The notes beneath the pieces were generated by a model. That model saw only the letters and a program-made list of their open reading frames with translations. It was not told the origin of the DNA and did not search any database. 64,000 nt of DNA from Streptomyces toyocaensis. GTDB lineage: Bacteria > Actinomycetota > Actinomycetes > Streptomycetales > Streptomycetaceae. The translations under genes were made by a program, and so were the position numbers. Below are positions 32,251 through 39,613 of the stretch, in pieces (positions within the stretch are counted from its first letter, which is position 1; every line of letters starts with the position of its first letter). The DNA lies in the NCBI RefSeq assembly GCF_000725125.1, contig NZ_JFCB01000001.1, forward strand, positions 558,001 to 622,000. Direction: 5' to 3'.

Positions 32251-34757
32251 TCGGCCTTCCTCGCGAGCCGGCCGGCGGCCGGGGTCGGGCCGCCGCCCGT
32301 GTAGGTGACCCGCCACAGCGCGGACTTGGCGTCGGAGGTGAAGAAGCCGCGGCCGTAGTCGAGGACGTACAGCGCGCCGTCCGGGCCGAACGTCCAGCCC
32401 ATCAGGTTCTTGATGCCGTCGTTGCCGACCGGCACGATCTTCTTCAGTGACTCCGAGTGCACCGGAAGACCGCCGTCTCCTTGCGTCTTCGGGTCCATGA
32501 GCACCGCGTTGCGCGGCTGGTCGGCGTCGTAGAAGTCACCGACGAACCACTTGCCGTCCCAGTACGCCGGCCACTTGACCTCACTGGGGCTGCCGGCGTC
32601 GTAGCGGTAGACCGGGCCGTTCATCGCGGCCTGGCCGCCGCCCTTCAGCCAGGGCAGCCGGTAGGTGGCCTCGCTCTGCTCGTACGACGGGACGCCGTTC
32701 TCGTCACGCGGGTAGTCCGGAGCTCCGCCCTGCGGCGAGTACCAGATGTTGTTGCCCGTCACGGGCGGCAGGTTGACCAGACCGTCGTTGTTCGGCGACT
32801 CGTTCTTCGGGGCGTCGCAGTCGTACCAGCCGAGCGGCTTGGACGGGTCGGGCAGGTTCCGGTCCCGGTAGGGCTGATTGTTGCCCATGCAGTACGGCCA
32901 GCCGCGGTTGGACGCCTCGGTGATGACGGCGAACGTGTCGTACTTCGCGGGGCCCCAGGTGGGCGACGGGGAGCCGGCGTCCGGGCCGACCCAGCCCGCG
33001 TAGAGGGTGTCGGTCTTCTTGTCGACGGAGATGCGCGCCGGGTTGCGCACGCCCATCACATAGATCTCGCCGCGCGTCTTCCCACCGCCCTCGGCGGTCT
33101 CCTTGCCGGTGAACAGGTTGCCCTCGGGGAGGGTGTACGTGCCGTCCGGCTCGGGGTGGATGCGCAGGATCTTGCCGTTGAGGTTGTTGGTGTTGCCGGC
33201 GGTCCGGCGCGCGTCCGCGAAGGACACGCCCTTGAAATTGGGCTCCGGGTTGTTGCCCGAGTAACCGCCGCTGAACCCGCTGGAGTTGGTGTCACCGGTG
33301 GCGATGTACAGGTTGTCCTCGGAGTCCCAGGCCATCCCGCCGCCCGCGTGGCAGCAGCTGTGGATCTGCACCGGCCACTTCAGCAGCACCTTCTCGCTGC
33401 CGAGGTCCAGCTTGCCGGTCGCCCGGTCGAGTGTGAAGCGGGAGACCCGCCGCTCGCCCATGTGCGTGTCCCGGTTGATCCCGGAGTGGGGCGTGTAGTG
33501 CAGGTACACCCATCCGTTCTGCTCGAAGAGCGGGTCCAGTTCGATGCCGAGCAGGCCCTCCTCGACCTTCCGCAGTTCGTCGCCGCCGCCCTTGTTGCCG
33601 AAGACGGTGAGCGCCCCGGCGAGGGTGACCTTCCCGGTCCTCGGGTCGTAGACGTGGATCTCGCCCTTGCCCTTGCCGATGTCCGGGTCGTTCCAGTCGG
33701 TGACGACGGGCTGCGAGGAGTCGGCGCCGCCCCGGCCGATGTAGAAGACCCGTCCGTCGGGCGCGGTGACCAGGCCGTGCGGCTCGCCGATCTGGTCGTT
33801 CCGCCCCGGCTGGTTGGGCTTGGTCAGCCGCTTGGCCGTGTAGTTGCCGGTGATGGTCGCCGTGCAGTCGGCCCGGACGAGCCGGTTGGTCCACAGCAGG
33901 GCGCCGCGCAGGTGCTCGCGGAAGTCGGTCTCGTCGTACGACGACACCGTGCCGCCCATGCCGGTGTAGAAGGACCGGCCACCGTCGTAGTCACGGCACC
34001 AGCTCACCGGGTGGTCCCAGCCGTTCGCGCCCGCGCCGGGCGTGTACGTCGACTCGCGCACCCTGGCGACCGTGTGCACGTCGCCGGTGGGGTTCTTCAC
34101 CCAGTTGAGCCACTTGTCGGGCCGCTTCCACTGCGGCGGCAGGTCCTTGGTCGCCGGATGCGTCCGGTCGCCGACCTCGACGGTCGCCCGTTGCACCGTG
34201 CCGGGGCCGGAGGCGGCCGGGCGGGCGCCGATCAGACCGGTGAACCAGTCCGAGTACGGCTCCGCGCGGGCGGCGTCGTGCAGACCGACGAAACCGCCGC
34301 CGGCCTCCATGTAAGCCTCCAGTCCCGCTTCCTGGTCCGGGTCGAGGACGTCCCCGCCGCCGGTCAGGAACACGACGGTGTTGAAACGGCCCAGCTTCCT
34401 GGCGTCGGTGAAGACCGAGGCGTCGTCGGTCGCGGTGACCTTGAACCGCTGGTCCGCCGGGCCGGACAGGCCGATCTTCTCGATCGCCGCGATCCCCGCG
34501 TTCACCAGCGGCGACTCGTCACCGCCGGCCGCCGAGCCGTGGAACAGCAGCACGCGTACGTTGGCGCCGCCCGGGGGCGACGTGATGGACATCGTTGTCA
34601 GGGACGGCTCCGGGGCCGGGCGCGCGCTGGCGGCGGGACCCGACAGCAGCCCGGCGGCGACGGCTCCGGCGGCCACGGTGGCCGCCCAGGTGCGTCGCCT
34701 CGTTCTCGTCCTCCGTGTGTCCCTGGCGCCTGAAACGCTCAACCCTCTCAAGCGCAT
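32247..34757 (-). CDS. Secreted ThuA / PQQ-type sugar dehydrogenase fusion
   Basis: An 836-residue exported protein. The arginine-rich N-terminus and hydrophobic stretch (TWAATVAAGAVAAGLLSG) form a signal peptide ending at an ASA site. Residues 55-275 are a ThuA domain (VRVLLFHG, VVFLTGGGDVLD, GGGFVGLHDA), a family linked to trehalose use through 3-keto sugars. Residues 285-830 are a six-bladed soluble glucose/sorbosone dehydrogenase domain (EPHGLVTAPDGRVFYIGRGG, GLLGIELDP, SCCHAGGGMAWD, GVRNPARISVD, ALYVLDYGRG), which normally uses PQQ. The start is uncertain: GTG at 34784 or 34796 lies nearer the GAGGAGG site. It is co-transcribed with the cupredoxin fusion. Confidence 0.88.
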   Translation of the reverse strand: MRLRGLSVSGARDTRRTRTRRRTWAATVAAGAVAAGLLSGPAASARPAPEPSLTTMSITSPPGGANVRVLLFHGSAAGGDESPLVNAGIAAIEKIGLSGPADQRFKVTATDDASVFTDARKLGRFNTVVFLTGGGDVLDPDQEAGLEAYMEAGGGFVGLHDAARAEPYSDWFTGLIGARPAASGPGTVQRATVEVGDRTHPATKDLPPQWKRPDKWLNWVKNPTGDVHTVARVRESTYTPGAGANGWDHPVSWCRDYDGGRSFYTGMGGTVSSYDETDFREHLRGALLWTNRLVRADCTATITGNYTAKRLTKPNQPGRNDQIGEPHGLVTAPDGRVFYIGRGGADSSQPVVTDWNDPDIGKGKGEIHVYDPRTGKVTLAGALTVFGNKGGGDELRKVEEGLLGIELDPLFEQNGWVYLHYTPHSGINRDTHMGERRVSRFTLDRATGKLDLGSEKVLLKWPVQIHSCCHAGGGMAWDSEDNLYIATGDTNSSGFSGGYSGNNPEPNFKGVSFADARRTAGNTNNLNGKILRIHPEPDGTYTLPEGNLFTGKETAEGGGKTRGEIYVMGVRNPARISVDKKTDTLYAGWVGPDAGSPSPTWGPAKYDTFAVITEASNRGWPYCMGNNQPYRDRNLPDPSKPLGWYDCDAPKNESPNNDGLVNLPPVTGNNIWYSPQGGAPDYPRDENGVPSYEQSEATYRLPWLKGGGQAAMNGPVYRYDAGSPSEVKWPAYWDGKWFVGDFYDADQPRNAVLMDPKTQGDGGLPVHSESLKKIVPVGNDGIKNLMGWTFGPDGALYVLDYGRGFFTSDAKSALWRVTYTGGGPTPAAGRLARKAE

Positions 34758-34826
34758 GGGTTCTTGATGCGATGTGGACCGCACGTGGCCACCCACCCCT
34801 CCTCGGTCGCAGCAACAGCGTCAAGG

Positions 34827-34855
34827 AAGCTAGACCTCTTTGCACCACACGCCAA
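34827..34855 (-). promoter_or_regulatory. Promoter of the sugar dehydrogenase operon
   Basis: On the minus strand TTGGCG (34855-34850) and TAGCTT (34832-34827) are separated by 17 bases, a good housekeeping-type promoter. Transcription should begin near 34820, leaving a leader with GAGGAGG at 34804-34798. A divergent TACGGT box near 34917 may serve the laccase gene. Confidence 0.6.
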
Positions 34856-34958
34856 TACCTATCGCAGCAATGAAACGAACTTTGTCCTGGGTGTGGATAA
34901 ACGCGGAGGTGGTCGCTACGGTTTCACAGGTTCATGACAGCCACGTGGGGAGTTCGGC

Positions 34959-35945
34959 ATGGACAGACGCGGTTTCAACCGTCGGGTACTGCTGGGCGGC
35001 GCTGCCGTTGCGACATCGTTGTCCGTCGCGCCCGAGGCCGTGGGCGCGGCGCGGCCGGCGAGGACCGCGCCCGCCGGGGGCGAGGTGCGGCGCGTCACGA
35101 TGTACGCCGAGCGGCTGGCCGGCGGGCAGATGGGCTACGGCTTCGAGAAGGGCAAGGCGTCGATCCCGGGCCCGCTGATCGAGCTCAACGAGGGCGACAC
35201 GCTGCACGTCGAGTTCGAGAACACCATGGACGTGCCCGTGAGCCTGCACGTCCACGGCCTGGACTACGAGATCTCCAGCGACGGCACCAAGCAGAACAGG
35301 AGCCACGTCGAGCCCGGCGGCACCCGCACCTACACCTGGCGCACCCACAGGCCCGGCCGCCGCCCCGACGGCACCTGGCGGGCGGGCAGCGCGGGCTACT
35401 GGCACTACCACGACCACGTCGTCGGCACGGCGCACGGCACCGGCGGCATCCGGAGCGGGCTCTACGGCCCGGTGATCGTCCGCCGCAAGGGCGACGTCCT
35501 GCCCGACGCGACCCACACCATCGTCTTCAACGACATGACGATCAACAACAAGCCCGCACACAGCGGCCCGGACTTCGAGGCCACCGTGGGCGACCGAGTG
35601 GAGTTCGTCATGATCACGCACGGCGAGTACTACCACACGTTCCACATGCACGGTCACCGCTGGGCCGACAACCGCACCGGCATGCTCACCGGCCCCGACG
35701 ACCCGAGCCAGGTCATCGACAACAAGATCTGCGGTCCGGCCGACTCCTTCGGCTTCCAGGTCGTCGCCGGAGAGGGGGTCGGCGCGGGCGCCTGGATGTA
35801 CCACTGTCACGTGCAGAGCCACTCCGACATGGGCATGGTCGGTCTGTTCCTGGTGAAGAAGCCGGACGGCACCATCCCGGGGTACGACCCGCACGATCAC
35901 GCCCACGAGCCCGCCGGCGCGGAGGAGCCGGCGCACGAACACTGA
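34959..35945 (+). CDS. Small laccase (two-domain multicopper oxidase, SLAC)
   Basis: A 328-residue secreted oxidase that passes electrons from phenols or other donors to oxygen. The N-terminus [14 protein letters not shown] is a twin-arginine signal. All four copper-binding motifs are present: [30 protein letters not shown] and [14 protein letters not shown]. The last holds the type-1 copper Cys and Met. Two cupredoxin domains instead of three, and this length, match S. coelicolor small laccase, which works as a trimer. The C-terminus is His/Glu/Ala-rich. GGGGAG precedes the ATG. It is divergent from the sugar dehydrogenase operon and 85 bases before a LacI gene. Confidence 0.96.
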   Translation: MDRRGFNRRVLLGGAAVATSLSVAPEAVGAARPARTAPAGGEVRRVTMYAERLAGGQMGYGFEKGKASIPGPLIELNEGDTLHVEFENTMDVPVSLHVHGLDYEISSDGTKQNRSHVEPGGTRTYTWRTHRPGRRPDGTWRAGSAGYWHYHDHVVGTAHGTGGIRSGLYGPVIVRRKGDVLPDATHTIVFNDMTINNKPAHSGPDFEATVGDRVEFVMITHGEYYHTFHMHGHRWADNRTGMLTGPDDPSQVIDNKICGPADSFGFQVVAGEGVGAGAWMYHCHVQSHSDMGMVGLFLVKKPDGTIPGYDPHDHAHEPAGAEEPAHEH

Positions 35946-36030
35946 CGCGCCGGAGGTGATCCGGGAGCCTTCTCACCCGGGAGTGGGCCGGGGCTATCCT
36001 TTCCCGCAGCCGCAGGTGAGGAGCGCCCGA

Positions 36031-37062
36031 GTGAACGAGACAGTGCCGCGCCCCACGCTGGAGGCGGTGGCCGCACGGGCCGGGGTCTCCCGGGCCACGG
36101 TCTCCCGCGTGGTCAACGGCTACGACGGGGTGCGCGAACCCCTGGCCGAGCGGGTGAGACAGGCGGTGGAGGAACTCGGGTACGTCCCCAACCAGGCCGC
36201 CCGCAGCCTGGTGACGAAGCGGCACGACGCGGTCGCCGTCATCGTCGCCGAACCGGAGACCCGCGTCTTCGCCGACCCCTTCTTCGCCCGGCAGCTGCGC
36301 GGGATCAGCAAGGAACTGACGGCGCACGACAACCAGCTCGTCCTGCTGCTCACCGAGGGCCGGGAGGACCACGCCCGGGTCGGCCGCTACCTCGCCGGCG
36401 GTCACGTGGACGGAGCGCTGGTGATCTCGCTCCACATCGACGACCCGCTGCCCGGGCTGATCCAGCGCGCCGGGGTGCCGACCGTGTTCGGCGGCCGCCC
36501 CGACTTCGACGGCCGCGTCGTCTACGTCGACAGCGACAACCGGGGCGGCGCCCGTGACGCCGTGCGGCATCTGCTCGCCCTCGGCCGGAGCCGCGTCGCC
36601 CACATCACCGGCGCCCTCGACCAGACGTCGGCCGTGGACCGGCTCGACGGTTTCCGGGACGTCATGCCCGACGCCGACCCGCGGCTGGTCGTCGAAGGCG
36701 ACTTCACCTCCGCGGGCGGCGAGCGGGCCATGCGGGAACTGCTCGACCGCCGCCCCGACCTGGACGCGGTGTTCGCCGGCAACGACCTCATGGCGGCCGG
36801 CGCCCTGCGCGCGCTGCGCGAGCGCGGGCGGCGGGTGCCGGACGACGTGGCGGTCGTCGGGTTCGACGACATGCTGCCGATCGCCGAACAGACCGAGCCG
36901 CCGCTCACCACGGTCCGCCAGGACATCGAGGGGATGGGCCGCCTCATGGCCCGCCTCCTGCTGCGCGACCTGGACCGCACGGGCGTGCCGGACGAGGCGG
37001 CGGGCGGCGGCCCCGCCGGCGTGGTCCTCCCGACGACGCTGATCCACCGGGCCTCCGCGTGA
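36031..37062 (+). CDS. LacI-family transcriptional regulator
   Basis: A 343-residue regulator. The N-terminal LacI helix-turn-helix and hinge read LEAVAARAGVSRATVSRVVNGY then VPNQAARSL (residues 8-55). The sugar-binding domain follows, with VDGALVISLH, DNRGGARDAVRHLL, DAVFAGNDLMAAGALRAL and DVAVVGFDD. The GTG at 36031 is 8 bases after GAGGAG. It is directly behind the laccase gene on the same strand. By position it may sense a sugar and control the neighbouring oxidative operon, but I found no clear LacI palindrome in the 34758-34958 control region. Confidence 0.92.
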   Translation: MNETVPRPTLEAVAARAGVSRATVSRVVNGYDGVREPLAERVRQAVEELGYVPNQAARSLVTKRHDAVAVIVAEPETRVFADPFFARQLRGISKELTAHDNQLVLLLTEGREDHARVGRYLAGGHVDGALVISLHIDDPLPGLIQRAGVPTVFGGRPDFDGRVVYVDSDNRGGARDAVRHLLALGRSRVAHITGALDQTSAVDRLDGFRDVMPDADPRLVVEGDFTSAGGERAMRELLDRRPDLDAVFAGNDLMAAGALRALRERGRRVPDDVAVVGFDDMLPIAEQTEPPLTTVRQDIEGMGRLMARLLLRDLDRTGVPDEAAGGGPAGVVLPTTLIHRASA

Positions 37063-37184
37063 ACCACCGGTAGCCCGGCGCCCGAGCGCTCGGGACACGC
37101 CCGTCCGGGTGCTCCGAGGGGAATTGTCAGTGGGCGGTGGAAGACTCGCCGCAGCAGGCGACCGGACCGCTCGGAGGAGGCACC

Positions 37185-37979
37185 ATGCTCACCACCCACT
37201 TCGTCAACGGCGCCCCGAACTGGATCGACGTCGGCACCGCCGACATCGAGGGCGCCGCATCCTTCTACGGGGGCCTGTTCGGCTGGGAGTTCCGTTCGGC
37301 GGGGCCCGACGCCGGAGGGTACGGGTTCTTCGAGCTGGCCGGGCGGACCGTCGCGGGCGGTATGCGGACCACACCGGAGCAGGGCCCGCCCGCATGGACC
37401 GTGTACTTCCAGAGCCCCGACGCGGACGCCACCGCGAAGGCCACCCGGCAGGCCAGGGGCAGCGTGCTCATGCCTCCGGCGGAGGTGAGCGAACAGGGCA
37501 GGGCGGCGATCCTCGCGGATCAGGCGGGTGTTCCCTTCGGTATCTGGGAGCCCGCGCGGCGCAAGGGCGTCGAGGCGGCCGGCGAGGCCGGCTCGCTGTG
37601 CTGGGTCGAGCTCTACACCCCCGACATCGCCCGGACCGCCGCCTTCTACCACTCCGCCCTCGGCTGGGAGACCTCGGCCGTGACCTTCCCCGGCGGCGTC
37701 TACACGTCCGTCACCCCGGCCGGGGCGGGGGACGAGGGCATGTTCGGCGGGCTGGTGCCGCTGGCCGACGACCCCGTCGAGGCGCGCAGCGGACACCCCT
37801 ACTGGCTGCCCTACATCGGTGTGGAGGACCCGGACGCCGTCGTCGACAGGGCCGTCGAGCTGGGCGGCAGCGTGCGGATGCCCGCCACGTCCCTGGCCGG
37901 GGTCGGCCGCCTCGCCCGCCTGGAGGACCCGTACGGCGCGCGCTTCGCGGTCCTCAAGGGAGATCCGCGCCAGACCTGA
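37185..37979 (+). CDS. VOC-family protein with two glyoxalase-like domains
   Basis: A 264-residue protein made of two vicinal-oxygen-chelate (glyoxalase/bleomycin-resistance-like) modules, residues 1-125 and 135-260. Each starts with W(I/V)(D/E)(V/L)xTxDIxxxAxFYxxLxGWE. Such proteins bind a metal or a small molecule and include lyases, dioxygenases and drug-binding proteins. The hits look like the hydroxylase-type VOC proteins common in Streptomyces. GGAGGAGG lies 4 bases before the ATG. It is a single gene between the LacI and WhiB-like genes. Substrate unknown. Confidence 0.85.
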   Translation: MLTTHFVNGAPNWIDVGTADIEGAASFYGGLFGWEFRSAGPDAGGYGFFELAGRTVAGGMRTTPEQGPPAWTVYFQSPDADATAKATRQARGSVLMPPAEVSEQGRAAILADQAGVPFGIWEPARRKGVEAAGEAGSLCWVELYTPDIARTAAFYHSALGWETSAVTFPGGVYTSVTPAGAGDEGMFGGLVPLADDPVEARSGHPYWLPYIGVEDPDAVVDRAVELGGSVRMPATSLAGVGRLARLEDPYGARFAVLKGDPRQT

Positions 37980-38115
37980 ACACCGGCGTGCCGCCGTGCG
38001 CGGCACCCTCCCGGGCGCCATCCTCATGCCGGGGAGTGCCGCGAGAACCCCCTGCTGCTGCCGCGTTGATACGGCGTTGATCGAACGTTTTTCGCCGTCG
38101 GGCACGCTTCCGGCC

Positions 38116-38361
38116 ATGCACACCGACACATACCCCTCGCCCGACCTCACCTGGCAGGAGCAGGCGCTGTGCGCCCAGACGGGAGGAGACTTCTTCTTCC
38201 CCGAGCCCGGCAGTTCGGTCCGTGAGGCCAAGCGCATCTGCGGTCTCTGCCCGATCCGCGCCGCCTGCCTGGAGTACGCCATGACCCACGACATGCGCTT
38301 CGGGGTCTGGGGCGGCCTGTCGGAGAAGGAACGCCTGGAGCTGCGGCGCGTGGGACGGTAG
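38116..38361 (+). CDS. WhiB-family iron-sulphur regulator
   Basis: An 81-residue Wbl protein. The four cluster-binding cysteines are Cys19, Cys42, Cys45 and Cys51 (CxxC core ICGLCPIRAAC). The family turn GVWGGL is at 63-68 and the basic end ERLELRRVGR follows. Wbl proteins hold a redox- and NO-sensitive 4Fe-4S cluster and act with the principal sigma factor on developmental or stress genes. It may correspond to wblJ of S. coelicolor, judged only from the neighbourhood. It converges with the desaturase gene, stops 13 bases apart. Confidence 0.95.
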   Translation: MHTDTYPSPDLTWQEQALCAQTGGDFFFPEPGSSVREAKRICGLCPIRAACLEYAMTHDMRFGVWGGLSEKERLELRRVGR

Positions 38362-38374
38362 TTCCGCCCTTGCC

Positions 38375-39352
38375 TCAGCTCTGGCCGGCGCGAGCCGCCA
38401 TACGGGCCTTGCGGGCCGCCAGCTTCTCGTCGAACTTCGCGGCCTCCGCGTCGAGACCGCCCATGAACAGGCCCAGCTCCTCCTGCGCCTTGATGCCCTC
38501 GGGGCCCAGCCCGTCGATCTCCAGGACCTTCAGGAAGCGCAGCACCGGCTGGAGCACGTCGTCGTGGTGGATGCGCAGGTTGTACACCTCGCCGATGGCC
38601 ATCTGCGCGGCCGCCCGCTCGAACCCGGGGATGCCGTGACCGGGCATCCGGAAGTTCACCACGACGTCGCGCACCGCCTGCATCGTGAGGTCCGGCGCGA
38701 GTTCGAAGGCCGACTTCAGCAGGTTGCGGTAGAAGACCATGTGCAGGTTCTCGTCGGTCGCGATGCGGGCCAGCATGCGGTCGCAGACCGGGTCGCCGGA
38801 CTGGTGGCCGGTGTTGCGGTGCGAGATGCGGGTGGCCAGCTCCTGGAAGGCGACGTAGGCGATCGAGTGCAGCATCGAGTGCCGGTTGTCCGACTCGAAG
38901 CCCTCGCTCATGTGCGCCATGCGGAACTGCTCCAGCTTGTCCGGGTCCACCGCCCGCGAGGCGAGCAGGTAGTCCCGCATCACGATGCCGTGCCGGCCCT
39001 CCTCGGCCGTCCAGCGGTGCACCCAGGTGCCCCAGGCGCCGTCCCGGCCGAACAGCGTGGCGATCTCGTGGTGGTAGCTGGGGAGGTTGTCCTCGGTCAG
39101 CAGGTTCACCACCAGCGCGATGCGGCCGACCTCGGTGACCTTCGACTGCTCCTTGTCCCAGGCCTCGCCGTCCTCGAAGAAGCCGGGGAAGTTGCGGGCG
39201 TCGCTGAACGGCACGTACTCGTGCGGCATCCAGTCCTTGGCGACCTGCAGGTGCCGGTTGAGCTCCTTCTCGACCACTTCCTCCAGGGCGTACAACAGCC
39301 GTGCGTCGGTCCAGACGGAAGGGCTGCCGAGGTGGGGAGAGGCGATCGTCAC
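38375..39352 (-). CDS. Acyl-ACP (stearoyl-ACP type) desaturase
   Basis: A 325-residue soluble diiron desaturase that puts a cis double bond into acyl chains bound to acyl-carrier protein. The two iron-binding motifs are EEGRH at 117-121 and DENLH at 200-204, each in a long helix; QELATRISHRNTG near 170 is the partner helix. The GTG at 39352 starts the frame. Three tandem inverted repeats lie 54 to 99 bases upstream, so synthesis is probably controlled by a dedicated repressor or activator, likely answering to membrane or fatty-acid state. Confidence 0.92.
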   Translation of the reverse strand: MTIASPHLGSPSVWTDARLLYALEEVVEKELNRHLQVAKDWMPHEYVPFSDARNFPGFFEDGEAWDKEQSKVTEVGRIALVVNLLTEDNLPSYHHEIATLFGRDGAWGTWVHRWTAEEGRHGIVMRDYLLASRAVDPDKLEQFRMAHMSEGFESDNRHSMLHSIAYVAFQELATRISHRNTGHQSGDPVCDRMLARIATDENLHMVFYRNLLKSAFELAPDLTMQAVRDVVVNFRMPGHGIPGFERAAAQMAIGEVYNLRIHHDDVLQPVLRFLKVLEIDGLGPEGIKAQEELGLFMGGLDAEAAKFDEKLAARKARMAARAGQS

Positions 39353-39405
39353 GGGTGACTCCAGGGGACGGGGACGCAGGGAGGTCCGGCGAGCGGTGCC
39401 GGGAA

Positions 39406-39451
39406 CCTACGGAATCGTAGGCTACGAATCCGTAGGTTACGTAGCCGTAGG
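39406..39451. promoter_or_regulatory. Three phased operators before the desaturase gene
   Basis: Three 16-bp inverted repeats of the form YTACG-N4-CGTAGG start at 39406, 39421 and 39436, period 15, each sharing one base with the next. The first, CCTACG-GAAT-CGTAGG, is a perfect inverted repeat. The right halves CGTAGG are identical. The array sits 54 to 99 bases upstream of the GTG. No regulator gene is adjacent. Confidence 0.75.
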
Positions 39452-39613
39452 TTAAGGCCGCCGTAAAGACCCCTGATCAGCGGGGTCCCCTCCGTACGGG
39501 CGTGTCGCGCCCCGGGTGTCCCCAGCCGCACGTCGCTGAGCCGTACGGGTGACACGCCCGCCGGTCAGGCGTACAGCTCCCGCAGGCGCACCGAGAGACC
39601 ACCGGTGACGGCC

